A stretch of DNA of 64,000 nt. It comes from Lathyrus oleraceus (taxonomy: Eukaryota > Streptophyta > Magnoliopsida > Fabales > Fabaceae). Under the pieces are notes generated by a model. That model saw only the letters and a list, made by a program, of their open reading frames with translations, was not told the DNA's origin and did no database searches. Made by a program: the position numbers and the translations under genes. The stretch lies in assembly GCF_024323335.1 (NCBI RefSeq), contig NC_066583.1:272622916-272686915 (forward strand), written 5' to 3'. This document shows positions 33,804 to 45,660 of the stretch, one piece after another (within the stretch, counting starts at the first letter, position 1; every line of letters begins with the position of its first letter).

Positions 33804-34009
33804 ACTTTCATTGTATTTTATCATTATTCCTTTTGTAATGAACATTGAAAAATTAGCAATAAACATTTCTCTCTTGTTGGCAACTTACGCAAAGTTAAAT
33901 TCCCAAAAGTCCTTGAAAACATTTCATACATTGCATAGCATAACATAACATTGCATAACAGGTACTCTAAAGGGATCAGTGTTCTCACGGTTTTCCTCCA
34001 AACAGAAAA
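33804..34009. other. ORF1 to gag spacer of Ogre B
   Basis: AT-rich 206 bp with short GCATAACATAACATTGCATAAC repeats (about 33934-33960). A comparable sequence precedes the gag remnant of Ogre A. Whether ORF2 is reached by re-initiation or splicing is not visible. Confidence 0.6.
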
Positions 34010-37000
34010 ATGGATCTCGAACAAACTGTCAAAGATCTCCAGACTCAGAATGCTCAATTCAAGGAGATGATGCTAAGCTTATCCAAGGGGCAGGAGGAAC
34101 TGAAGGCTCTTTTGGTTGAAAAGAAGAAAGACAAGAAAGCTGTGAGTTTCATTAACCCGGGAAGAAGGCGTAAAGGACAGGCTACGGGAATCAAATTTGG
34201 AATCCCGAATGGTCCAGAAGAGGGGGCGGAGAATGACTCAGAGGAAGAGAATGCTGATTTCTCCAACCCTGAGGATGACGATGAGGACTATGAAAATGAA
34301 CAGTACTCTCCAAGAGATGATAAGTACAAATTGCTGGAAGAACGCATGCTAGCCATGGAGGGTCAGAAGACACCTGGTCTGGATTTCGAAAGTCTGGGTC
34401 TGGTCTCCGATGTGACCATTCCCCGCAAATTCAAAATCCCCACTTTCACTAAGTACGATGGTGCGTCTTGTCCTCAGATGCATCTAAGGGCTTATGTGAG
34501 AAAGATTCAGCCGCATACCACTGATAAGAAACTGTGGATCCATTTCTTCCAAGAAAGTCTGTCTGGCACCCAGTTGGAATGGTATTATCAGCTCGAGAGC
34601 TCTGACATCCGCACCTGGACTGATTTAGCAACAGCTTTCTATAAGCAGTACCAGTACAATTCTGAATTAGCGCCTACTCGGCTACAGTTGCAGAATATGG
34701 CTATGGGATCTAAAGAAAGTTTCAAAGAGTATGCCCAGAAATGGAGAGATTTGGCCGGCAGGGTCAAACCCCCTATGACTGACCGAGAATTAGTAGACCT
34801 GTTCATGGGTACCCTGACTGGCCCGTTCTACAGCCACCTACTGGGGAGTTCTTCATCAGGCTTCACTGAACTTATACTGACAGGTGAACGGGTGGAGAGC
34901 GGCATTCGAAGTGGAAAGTTACAGGCGGCTACTTCTACAAGCGGTAAAAAGTCCTACCATGGGAAGAATGAATCGAACGCTGTGTATGGTCAAAAGAATC
35001 ATAGTAAGAAAAATGGTGACCATGCCGTTGGAGCAATGACAATCGCAGCCCCGCCAGCTCAAAACTTCCAGCAAAGACAAGACAGACCAAGAAGGCAGTT
35101 TACCAAGCTCAATATGACTTTAGCACAAGCACTGCAAAGCATGCTGAAGGTAAATTTAATCACTCTCAGAGGTCCTCCTGCAAATGTCAACACTGCTTCG
35201 CCTCGTTATAATCCCAATGCCAGGTGTGCATATCACTCCGATAGCCCCGGGCATGATACAAACGATTGTTGGCTGTTAAAGAATAAAATTCAGGACATGA
35301 TCGACGCTGGGGAAATTGAGTTCGAGCCTCTGGAGACTCCTAATGTCATCACTGCTCCTATGCCTAATCATGACAAGGCTGTTAATGCTCTCGATGACGA
35401 TTCTCTCATCACTACTATAGCGGACTTAACATCTCCTCTCCCGATCATAAAGAGGAATTTATTGCGAGCTGGTTTATTTCCAGGTTGTACTGAAGATTGC
35501 AATCTCTGCATACTCCGGCCCGAGGACTGTCTGAAGTTGAGGAATGGTATTCAACAGCTGATGGACGATCGTACAATTCTCTTTGAAAGGGTTTCTAAGA
35601 CCGAAAACCCTGTTGAAGAAGTATCTGTGATTGCAAGGTCCATGGTTCCAGTGAAGATTACTGCTCCCAGAATACCTGTGAAGATTGTTGTTGAGCCCAG
35701 AGTAGCTCCCCTGATCATTACTGCACCTGGCCCGATCCCGTATTCCTCAAGCAAAGCTATTCCGTGGAATTATGGAGGTGATGTTTATGTCCATGGCGTA
35801 AAGCAAGTTGGTGATCCTGCTAATCCTAATGACATTGTTGGGACTAGTAAAGTTACTCGAAGCGGAAGGATCTTCTCTCCAGAGATCTCACCTCTGGTTC
35901 CCGAAAACCGAGGAAAGGAACCAGTCAACCCTTCTCAGTCAGAGACACCGATCGAAGCTACTACTGAAGACGTTGCCAAACGAGAAATGGAAGAAGTGCT
36001 GAAAATCATCCGCAAGAGTGATTTTGATGTGGTAGAACAGTTGGGGCATACCCCGTCTAAAATCTCGATGTTGTCCTTGTTGTTATCCTCTGAATCTCAT
36101 GCCCATGCCTTGATAAGATTCTTGAAGACTGCTCATGTACCTCAAGAGACCTCCGTCGATCAGTTCGAAAACTATGTTGCTAACCTGACTGTTGACGACG
36201 GCCTAGGTTTTTCCAATGCTGACCTGACACCAGCAGGAAAGAACCACAATAAGGCCCTGCATATTTCTATTGAGTGTAAGGGAATCACTTTGGCTCATGT
36301 GTTGATCGATAATGGCTCTTCCTTGAATGTGCTACCGAAAGTCGTGCTCGATAAACTTGACTGTAAAGGCATTGAATTGAAGCCTAGTGACATTGTGGTG
36401 CGTGCTTACGATGGTGCAAAGAGTGTTGTCCACGGTGAAGTTGTTCTCCCTATCAAGATAGGACCTCAAGTCTTCAACACCACCTTTCATGTAATGAACA
36501 TTCGCCCCGCCTATTCCTGCTTGCTGGGACGCCCCTGGATTCATGGGGCAGGTGCTGTAGCTTCGTCTCTCCATCAAAAGCTGAGATATCCAATAGAGGG
36601 AAAGATTGTCACTGTGGGTGGGGAAGAAGAATACATTGTCAGTAGTGTGCATACCTTCAGATATGTCGAGATGGATGGTGAATTCTTCGAGACTCCGTCT
36701 CAGTCATTTGAAGTGGTTCCTCCTCCCAATCCTGTCCTTAAGCCGACTCCCCTTGTGCCTGAGGTTATTCGAGCTTCTCCTGCCATGGTTTCCCTGAAGG
36801 ACGCTCAAGCTGTGGTTGAAGATGGTGGCTGTACTGGCTGGGGTCAACTGATCAACATACCCTACAAGTCTGATAAATCTGGTCTGGGATTTAGCTCTGA
36901 AAAGATGGTCAAAGATCAAATCAATGCTGTAGAGGATGCTGACAGTGATTGCGACCTGGATAGCTGGATCTACCCAACAATTGGCGACGGACTCAATAAT

Positions 37001-37041
37001 TGGAGGGCTGAAGACACTATCCCGATCTCCTTTAGTCAGGA
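34010..37041 (+). CDS. Ogre B gag-protease, exon 1 of gag-pol
   Basis: Open from ATG 34010; the unspliced frame ends at TAA 37045 (1011 codons). In order: N-terminal coiled coil (residues 1-35), acidic linker, retrotransposon gag core (about residues 148-270, with HLRAYVRKI, WIHFFQESL and WTDLATAFYKQY), a knuckle-like CAYHSDSPGHDTNDC (about residue 405), protease LIDNGSSLNVLP (about residue 765), and a G-patch-like tail GWGQLIN..GLGF (about 943). The D-N-G protease site is usual for the Tat clade as I remember it, so it is not a mutation. It provides the particle, RNA binding and polyprotein cleavage. Confidence 0.92.
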
Positions 37042-37278
37042 GTAATTGTTATTATCCATTTAGTATTGCAAATTTTAATTTTTCAATTGAACTTAAAGCA
37101 TTGTGTCTACGCCCGGGGCACAATAGCTAATTTGTTAAGGGTTTTGTCATTTCATAAGCATATTCATATTCAATAAATCAATGGACTTTTTCGCATTCAA
37201 ATATTGCGCTCTTTATTTTTCCTGTCGTCTTTCAAACAAGCTATGCATTCTTACACACACTCACGTCACAAATCGCAG
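37042..37278 (+). other. predicted 237-bp intron of Ogre B
   Basis: Donor GTAATTGTTA follows ..CAGGA at 37041, and acceptor AATCGCAG ends at 37278. Removal keeps phase between gag-pro and RT, and the same arrangement holds in Ogre A. The unspliced transcript stops at 37045, so splicing would control the ratio of gag-pro to gag-pro-pol. Consistent with the known Ogre intron. Predicted from sequence only. Confidence 0.7.
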
Positions 37279-40200
37279 ATCCGTATCCACTCTGGATCCT
37301 ATTGACAATAATTCCGCTACTGTTCATTATGACTTTGAAAATCCGATCTACCAAGCCGAAGATGGAAGTGAGGAAGATTGTGAAGTCCCTGGAGAGCTTG
37401 CCAGACTATTACTGCAAGAGGAAAGGACTATACAGCCGCATGAAGAGTCACTCGAAGTCGTAAATCTAGGTACTGAAGTGGAAAGAAAAGAAGTCAGAAT
37501 AGGAGCAGGATTGGAAAACAGTGTCAAAGAAAGATTGATTCGGATGTTACATGACTATGTAGAGGTTTTCGCCTGGTCTTATGAAGACATGCCCGGATTG
37601 GATACTGACATAGTAGTGCATCGTCTGCCCATGAAGGAAGACTGTCGTCCCGTCAAGCAAAAGGTTCGCCCCATGCGTCCTGAAATGTCTGAGAAAATCA
37701 AAGCCGAGGTTATGAAACAATTCAATGCCGGTTTCCTAGCCGTTACTTCTTATCCTCAATGGGTTGCTAATGTAGTGCCAGTGCCAAAGAAGGATGGTAA
37801 GGTGCGAATGTGCGTAGATTACAGAGATTTGAATAAAGCGAGTCCCAAAGATGACTTTCCACTCCCGCACATTGATGTTCTGGTAGATAACACCGCTCAA
37901 CACAAAGTATTCTCATTCATGGATGGATTCTCGGGTTATAATCAGATTAAGATGGCACCTGAGGACATGGAGAAAACTACGTTTGTGACGCAATGGGGCA
38001 CTTTCTGTTACAAAGTAATGCCATTCGGTCTAAAGAACGCCGGGGCAACGTACCAGCGTGCTATGGTGGTTTTGTTCCATGACATGATTCATCATGAGAT
38101 AGAAGTATATGTGGATGACATGATAGCCAGATCTCATACTGAAGAGGAACATCTCGATCATTTATACAAACTGTTCGAGAGGTTGAAGAAGTACAAGTTG
38201 AGATTGAATCCGAACAAATGCACCTTTGGGGTAAGATCCGGTAAACTCTTGGGCTTTATTGTCAGTGGTAAAGGAATTGAGGTTGACCCAGCTAAAGTAA
38301 GAGCTATTCAAGAAATGCCAGTTCCCCGTACGGAGAAGGAGGTCAGAGGTTTCTTGGGACGCTTGAACTACATTGCCCGATTTATCTCCCACTTGACCGC
38401 CACTTGCAAACCCATCTTCAAATTATTGAGGAAGAATCAAGAGATGATATGGAATGACGAATGCCAAGAAGCCTTTGACAAAATCAAGAAATATCTCCAG
38501 GAACCTCCAATTCTGATACCACCAGTCGAAGGAAGACCTCTAATCATGTATTTGACCGTGTTAGAAAATTCAATGGGGTGCGTATTGGGGCAACATGACG
38601 AGTCTGGTCGAAAAGAGCATGCCATATACTACCTGAGCAAAAAGTTTACCGACTGTGAAACAAGATACTCACTGCTCGAGAGAACTTGCTGTGCTTTGGC
38701 CTGGGCTGCTCGCCGACTAAGACAGTATATGTTGAATCATACCACTTTGTTGATTTCTAGGATGGATCCCATCAAATACATGTTCGAGAAGCCTGCCCTC
38801 TCCGGAAGAATAGCGAGATGGCAGATGATCTTAACAGAGTACGACATCCAGTATACTACCCAGAAAGCAATCAAAGGAAGCGTGCTAGCTGATCATTTGG
38901 CTCATCAAGCGGTGGACGATTACCAATCTATGAATTTTGAGTTCCCAGATGAGGATGTCATGCTTGTTACGGATTACGAAAAACCTAAACCAGATGAGGG
39001 ATCCGAATGGGGATCCCGATGGACTATGGTCTTTGATGGATCTTCTAATGCATTGGGCCATGGTGTTGGGGTTGTACTCATTTCTCCCGAGGGTTACCAT
39101 ACGCCTTTCACAGCTAGACTATGTTTTCATTGTACCAATAATATGGCTGAGTATGAAGCATGTATTTTTGGACTCAAAGTTGCTATAGATTGGCGAATCA
39201 AGTTTTTGAGTGTGTACGGAGATTCGGCCTTGGTAATCAGTCAGATCAAAGGAGAATGGGATACTAAACATCCAAATCTCATCCCTTATCGAGAGCAGGT
39301 AATGACATTACTTCCATACTTTGAAGAGATTACATTTGAACATATTCCACGAGAAGAGAATCAGTTGGCAGACGCATTAGCTACCATGTCATCTATGTTC
39401 AGAGTCAGATGGGACGGTGAAGCTCCCAGGATTACCATTGAGCGACTAGATGAACCGGCATACTGTTATGAACTTAACACTGAGGGAGTACGGGAAAAAC
39501 CTTGGTTCCACGACGTAAAAAGATACTTAGAAGCTCAGGAATACCCTGAAGGGGCGTCCATCAATGACAGAAAATTCCTGAGGAAGTTCTCCGCTAAATT
39601 CTTTCTGAGTAATGGAGTGTTATACAAACGTAATCATGACTTGACTCTGCTTCGCTGTGTGGATAAAAAGGAAGCAGAAAAGATTATGGAAGACATGCAT
39701 GACGGTATTTTTGGGACTCATTCTAATGGACATACAATGGCCAAGAAGATTCTGAGGTCAGGGTATTATTGGTCTACCATGGAAGCTGATTGCCACCATC
39801 ACTCCAGAACCTGTCACAAGTGTCAGATCTATGCGGACAAAGTACATGTGCCTCCTGCTCCATTGAACGTGTTGACAGCTCCTTGGCCCTTTGCAATGTG
39901 GGGCATCGATATGATCGGGGAGATTAAACCTACGGCTTCTAATGGACATCGCTTCATTCTCGTCGCTATTGATTACTTCACCAAGTGGGTAGAGGCAGCC
40001 TCATTCGCTTCTGTCACCAAGAATGTGGTGGCACGGTTCGTCAAGAATAGCCTTATTTGTCGATACGGCATCCCTGAAAGGATTATCACTGACAATGGTA
40101 CTAATTTGAACAACAAGATGATTACTGAACTCTGCACGCAGTTCAAAATTAAGCACCATAACTCTTCTCCGTACCGGCCAAAGATGAATGGCGCCGTGGA

Positions 40201-40750
40201 GGCTGCTAATAAGAACATTAAGAAGATCATACAAAAGATGACAGTAACGTACAAAGACTGGCACGAGATGTTACCATTTGCTCTCCATGGTTATCGCACT
40301 TCAGTACGCACTTCGACGGGGGCAACTCCTTTCTCTTTAGTCTACGGAACGGAGGCCGTTTTACCGGTGGAAGTTCAGATTCCCTCTCTAAGAATCATGA
40401 AAGAGGCGGGCTTAGATGAAGATGAATGGATTCAGACTCGACTCGATCAGATAAACTTGATTGATGAGAAGAGACTTGCGGCTGTTTGTCACGGGCAGAT
40501 ATATCAGAAGCGCATGACCCAGGCATTTAACAAAAGAGTCAAGAGACAGGTGTATCAAGTTGGTGACTTGGTGATCAAGCGTATCATTCTACCACAAGGG
40601 GATCCCAGAGGCAAGTGGACTCCCACATACGAAGGGCCATTTGTGGTTAAGAAGGTATTCTCTGGTGGAGCCATGATACTTGCTACAATGGATGGCGAAG
40701 ATTTCCCGCATCCTGTGAACGCGGACATAGTTAAAAAATACTACGCATAA
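37279..40750 (+). CDS. Ogre B RT, double RNase H and integrase, exon 2 of gag-pol
   Basis: Open to TAA at 40748. Upstream in-frame codons from 37181 belong to the intron, so the ATG at 37181 is not a real start. RT: CVDYRDLN, FMDGFSGYNQ (about 37918), MPFGLKNAG, YVDD (about 38107-38118). The first RNase H is degenerate (LYLTV.ENSMG has no catalytic Asp). A second archaeal-type RNase H keeps FDGS (about 39034), NMAEYEA, YGDSALV and NQLADALA. Integrase has its HHCC segment (HSNGH..CHKC), D at WGIDMIG (about 39906), D at TDNGTN (about 40090) and E at NGAVEAAN (about 40198), then a GKWTPTYEGPFVV tail. All expected catalytic residues are present. Confidence 0.93.
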
Positions 40751-40760
40751 CAGAGACCCG

Positions 40761-40940
40761 CTAGGTCGACGTACCTAGGCAAAAGTAAGGGCATCCCGGC
40801 GAACCAAAAGGGTTCGGGCAAAAATTAGGGATAAACATATAAAAATGTACACCCGGCAAGTCGAAAACCTGAAAAGGCGGCTTGGGCAAAAACGGGTATC
40901 CTGGTGGACTGAAAACCTGAAAAGGCGGTCCAGGCAAAAA
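40761..40940 (+). ncRNA. tandem hairpin cassette after Ogre B integrase
   Basis: Counterpart of the Ogre A cassette, starting 10 bp after the stop. Stems: CTAGGT/ACCTAG (40761-40766 with 40773-40778), CGAACC/GGTTCG (40800-40805 with 40811-40816), CAAGTC/GGCTTG (40857-40862 with 40879-40884) enclosing CCT-GAAA-AGG, TGGACT/GGTCCA (40905-40910 with 40927-40932) enclosing CCT-GAAA-AGG. Each is followed by GGCAAAA. Stem 1 differs from Ogre A on both sides. The inner stem of hairpin 4 is CCT/AGG here and CCC/GGG there. A possible ORF across it (40845-41138) is less convincing than the pairing. Confidence 0.65.
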
Positions 40941-42052
40941 TTAGGGATTCAAGGGTATGACTATGTCCCGTTCTCTGTCAGCTTCAACCAAGTTCAAGGG
41001 ACTGAACAAGCCAATCACCTCTACCCGACAGCAGAAGATGAGATGCTTGAAGACATGATGACAGTAGTGGAATTAAAATCAATAGGACTTTTTCTGCATA
41101 GTTTTCTCTTTGCTTTCTTGACAATTTCCTCTTACTAGGATTTCTGTCTCCTTGTACTCACTTGCCTATTTATAGGCCCTCTTTCAGAATCAATGCAATT
41201 TCATTTCGAAAAATGTTGTGGTTTTATTTCTCTGTTTTGTTTGCGTAAACGTCCATTGATTTAATGTGAATTGATATATGCATTTGAACATGATCAATGT
41301 TTATCAAAAATACATGCCTAAAATGGAAATTGCAATTACTACGAGACTTCAGGACCAAGGAAAAGGTCTAACCATGCTTTCCAATGAATCCGTTGCTAAT
41401 CCTATTCCCCGGCAACGTCAATTATTCCCCAGAAGAGAGTGGCATTACTAGACAAATGGGTCATCTTTTCTGTCCCCAGCCAGGCTCTGTCAAGTGTTTC
41501 TACCATCAGACAGAAGTCAAATCCCCCAGTTAAGGGAGGGTCTTCCCTATAACTATCTCCGACCAGCAGACTGAGATTTATTTCCCCAGTAGAGTCCCCT
41601 GGAAGAACGTTTCAGACGCATAGTGCACTCATTACATCATTTCACATCACATACTTACATACAGTTTTCATTCCGCATCATATGCATTACATCATTTCAT
41701 GACATATGCATGCATACAGCGCTCGCATTTATTCCAGATGCATAATTCACCCATCACATCATTTCACAGCACACGCATGCATACAACATTTGCATCTCAT
41801 GCATCATGACATTGCATGAAACTAACTTTATTTTTTCAGGCTGATTATCCTTCTGTCAACATTCATTCTGACATCCTCCCAACGATGGCATCTATAAGCC
41901 CATCCCAGATATTCATTGCAAATACAGCATACACAAATACTATCAGATATAGCCTAGCGTACGGTTCATCCTGATTCAGCTCAACATCTGACCTTCAACA
42001 ACTCAGATACGATCTAACGTATGATCCGCTCTGACCTTCAACAACTCCAAGA
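40941..42052. other. Ogre B 3' region with CCCCAG motifs
   Basis: Non-coding. 41400-41600 contains repeated pyrimidine-rich TCCCCAG or TCCCCGG motifs (TATTCCCCGGCAAC, TTCCCCAGAAGAG, TCCCCAGCCAGG, TTCCCCAGTAGAG). 41620-41820 is rich in CATTACATCATTTCA-type phrases. Other sequence is unremarkable. Confidence 0.6.
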
Positions 42053-42243
42053 CAGTCTAATGTACGACCAAGTTAGACCTTCAAGCCAGATTCTGCTCAG
42101 TGACAGTCTAATGTACGACCAAGTTAGACCGTCAAGTCCTCGCATTCTGCCCGAATACAGTCTAATGTACGACCAAGTTAGACCGTCAAGTCCTCGCATT
42201 CTGCCCGAATACAGTCTAATGTACGACCAAGTTAGACTTTCAT
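42053..42243. repeat. 54-bp tandem repeat, about 4 copies, Ogre B
   Basis: Unit built on GTCTAATGTACGACCAAG and TTAGACCGTCAAGTCCTC, copies near 42053, 42108, 42152 and 42206; the central copies are nearly identical. It reads through as a repetitive ORF (SLMYDQVRPSS), which is a repeat artefact rather than a gene. Confidence 0.9.
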
Positions 42244-43018
42244 CTCCTCAGATGCTACCTTCGGACAGGTACGTTTCTGAATAGTAGTCTAGTATACGGC
42301 TACTCCCTTTCTCAGGTGCTACCTTCGGACAGGTACATTCCTGAATGGTAGTCTGGTATACGGCTACTCCCTTTCTCAGGTGCTACCTTCGGACAGGTAC
42401 ATTCCTGAATGGTAGTCTGGTATACGGCTACTCCTCTTGCTCAGGTGCTACCTTCGGACAGGTACATTCCTGAATGGTAGTCTGGTATACGGCTACTCCC
42501 TTGCTCAGGTGCTACCTTCGGACAGGTACATTCCTGAACGGTAGTCTAGTATACGGCTACTCCCTTTCTCAGGTGCTACCTTCGGACAGGTACATTCCTG
42601 AATGGTAGTCTGGTATACGGCTACTCCCTTTCTCAGGTGCTACCTTCGGACAGGTACATTCCTGAATGGTAGTCTGGTATACGGCTACTCCCCTTGCTCA
42701 GGTGCTACCTTCGGACAGGTACATTCCTGAATGGTAGTCTGGTATACGGCTACTCCCCTTGCTCAGGTGCTACCTTCGGACAGGTACATTCCTGAATGGT
42801 AGTCTAGTATACGGCTACTCCCTTTCTCAGGTGCTACCTTCGGACAGGTACATTCCTGAATGGTAGTCTGGTATACGGCTACTCCCTTGCTCAGGTGCTA
42901 CCTTCGGACAGGTACATTCCTGAATGATAGTCTGGTACACGGCTACTCCCTTGCTCAGGTGCTACCTTCGGACAGGTACATTCCTGAATGGTGGTCTGGC
43001 ATACGACTACTCCCTTTT
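42244..43018. repeat. 64-bp tandem repeat, about 12 copies, Ogre B
   Basis: Twelve copies of a 63-65 bp unit containing GGTGCTACCTTCGGACAGG and GGTAGTCTGGTATACGGC. The copies are very similar, with small length changes at a CCC(T)TTGCTC or CCCTTTCTC segment. The GTCTRRTRTACGR core is shared with the 54-bp array and with looser copies at 41950-42050 and 43050-43300, so both arrays grew from one ancestral motif. Confidence 0.93.
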
Positions 43019-43485
43019 CAGCAGATTCAGCCTAACGGACGGCCCATTCTGCAACTCAGAGACGATCTAGCATACGATCCATTCTGATCTTTCATCCCCA
43101 TCAAAGTCATCCGCCTAACAAACAACTCACTCTGGTATCCAGACACGGTCTAACATACGATCCATGCTGATCCCATATCCCCAGCAGTATATAGCATACT
43201 CTGACTCCCTAGCGAAGTCGACGGCATAATGGATGACTCACCATACGGTCGGATGTATGACCCGATGTGACACCCATGTCTCTAGATATCGTCTAACGTA
43301 CGACACCATCTGGAAATCTCCTCGGCAAGTTTCTTGGATGGCATCTCTAAGCCCATCTCCGTCAAGACTGATGGACAAGCGCAAATTTTCGGGGCATTCT
43401 AGTGTTCAATAATCTTTCACCTCCAGACCACGAAAGGCACATACCATTCTACTCTCTCGGTTCAAGAGTATTGAACAGGGGCAGC
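43019..43485. other. Ogre B 3' region to polypurine tract
   Basis: Degenerate copies of the GTCTAACRTACGATC motif up to about 43300, then unique sequence. The tract AACAGGGGCAGC immediately before 43486 is the plus-strand primer site; Ogre A has the near-identical AATAGGGGCAGC at 47493-47504. Confidence 0.75.
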
Positions 43486-45655
43486 TGTCATACCCCAAAA
43501 TTTGCCCGTTGATATTACAAAGCATTTTCCAAGACCCTCTGACTTGTTCTGCAAGGCACTGATATCAAATGGACAAAAGCCCACTCACAACAGGCCCAAT
43601 CCACAGGCGGCCCAAAATAACTGGCTCGCTAGGCGAGCAGCTCCTTCGCCTAGCGAACATTGCCTCATGCCACTCGCCCAGCGAAGAGTTGGACCCAGGA
43701 AAAAGCCCAGACCTAGTTTGCTCGCTAGGCGAGCAATTCCTTCGCCTAGCGAAGCTCGCGAAAGTTTGAAGTTTTGGACCTCATTCTAAGCCCATTAGGT
43801 CACCACTACCACTACTATAAATACCTACTCCTCTGCCACGAAAAAGACAGACAGAGACGGACGAAGACGGACGGAAACACGCATCCAGAGGGAGAAACAC
43901 AGAAACCCTGCTGATCCAAAGAGTTCAGAAGGCGGAAACCCTGAAGGCCGCTTACCCGCTCCGAAGCTACCGTCGCCCAACTCAATCCGGCTCGCCAATT
44001 CAAGGTTGCAACTCGATTTGCAAACAGGTTTGCATCACTATTATCGCTTTAGTTTCTTACTTGGCATATGATTTAGGATTCTTAATCGGCATGTGATCAT
44101 CACTTTAGGTTCTTATTTTGCATGTGGTACCGCTTTAGTGTCTTAATTTGCATGTGATGTCGTTTTGTGCTCTCATTTGGCATATGGTACCACTTCATGT
44201 TCTTACTTTGTGGAGGATATTATAATTGAATTCATAAACATTTTGAAGTTTTGCATGAGAATTTAAGTGTGCTTGGATATTGTGAAACTGACCCATATAA
44301 TTATGTGTTGGATGCCATAAGCCATGCTGCAGGTTGAGGTCATAATGTTCTCAAATTTCAAACCCGTGGCCGCTCGCTAGCTCATCGCTAGGCGAGCCCG
44401 CAGCGAGCCTTCGCTGAGCCTTCGCTAGGCGAAGCAGAGGCGACCGGACCAGGGGCTGCTTTGCCTTTTTGCTGCCCATTTCATGTTTACCTGATGATGA
44501 TTCTGCATTATTTGGCTTAAATTTCTGACTGTTATATTTATTTTATGGGGCAATTTCCAATTGTATTTTGCCTCAATGCTCTAATCCGTGTGTTGCATGA
44601 TGTAAAGGCCAGCATACTTCCAAAGAAATAACCGGCTAGGCATGCCGCTTTAGGTGTGGACATTCTTGAGGAGATGGCTTTTGGATGACCTAAGTTTAAT
44701 ATGGAGATTCATCTTGAATCACCAAGCTTGATTTTTAATGTATTGATTTCATTGATTTCCGGTGGACCTAATTACCTAACTGATTACGGCTATTTAATTA
44801 ATTGTTAAAATCCGGACTTTAAATAAATGATATCGGATCTCTCTTTATTACCCCACGATTACGTAATACGGTCATGTCCCGCGAATATGGGGATATCCTT
44901 AGCAAAGACCCTTCGGTTAAATCATCATAGTCCCTCGGATGTTGCCTTCGGAAATACGACTTTGTCCCTTGATGACCCTTCGGTGTAGCCTACGGTTAAA
45001 TGATGATAGTCCCTTCGAATGCTAAGGTATCCTCACAACTGTTGCCTTCAATGACCAATCGATGACCCTACGATGACCCTTCTACATCCCAAGGATACAA
45101 CTACTTACTTCTCAATAGTAAGGACAGTTTTACCCTCATAAGGATAGGAAACGCCCGGAAAGACCTCGGATAGGTATAACCTTAATTGCTCATTCATAAC
45201 CAAAAAACATACTTTTCACCTCACACCTTTCAAACATCTTTTTGGAAAATCACCACTTAGCATACATCCGCACTAGGATCATTGTCGAGTTATATTTTTC
45301 CAAACTATTTTCTAAATTAAAACGAGATAACCACTTTGTACACATTCATGCAAGAATCATTACAAAGTTAAATTCTCATTTTGCAAAACATTTTTCACAC
45401 CTTTCTCAACCACCTTTTTCAAACTAGGAAACATAAATGATTGAGCAATTAAGAGCCCATGGATAACCATGGATACAAAGGGTGCTAATACCTTCCCTTT
45501 GTATAAAGTACCTCCCGAACCTAAGAATTTAAAATTAAGGTCTTTCCTGTTCTTTTCCACCTTTCCTTATGGGATAAAAGAAAAGTCGGTGGCGACTCTT
45601 GCTAACCGCGACATTGCGATTACAAATCCAATAAAGTCCAGTTCACCGTATGACA
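43486..45655 (+). repeat. 3' LTR of Ogre B, 2170 bp
   Basis: Matches 29612-31771 with about three substitutions. The only length change is a 10-bp tandem duplication (GACGGACGAA type) near 43858-43868, within R or early U5. Ends GTATGACA followed by AAGGT. Confidence 0.95.
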
Positions 45656-45660
45656 AAGGT
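45656..45660. repeat. target site duplication of Ogre B, right copy AAGGT
   Basis: Identical to 29607-29611. Confidence 0.95.

Larger units (their letters stand above)
29612..45655 (+). mobile_element. Ogre B: complete young Ogre/Tat gypsy retrotransposon, 16.0 kb
   Basis: LTRs of 2160 and 2170 bp differ by about three substitutions and one 10-bp tandem duplication. A primer site, ORF1, gag-pro, predicted intron, RT-RH-INT, repeat-rich 3' region, purine tract and AAGGT duplications are all present. No nonsense codon or frameshift is visible in the three ORFs. It is the only element in the window that looks autonomous. Confidence 0.95.

Noticed and set aside
36300..36340. Ogre B protease D-N-G as an inactivating mutation
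   Set aside because: D-N-G is, as far as I recall, the normal form in Tat/Ogre proteases, unlike the SIRE case at 5774.
42021..42284. 87-codon repetitive ORF (SLMYDQVRPSS repeats)
   Set aside because: By-product of the 54-bp tandem array, whose period is a multiple of three.
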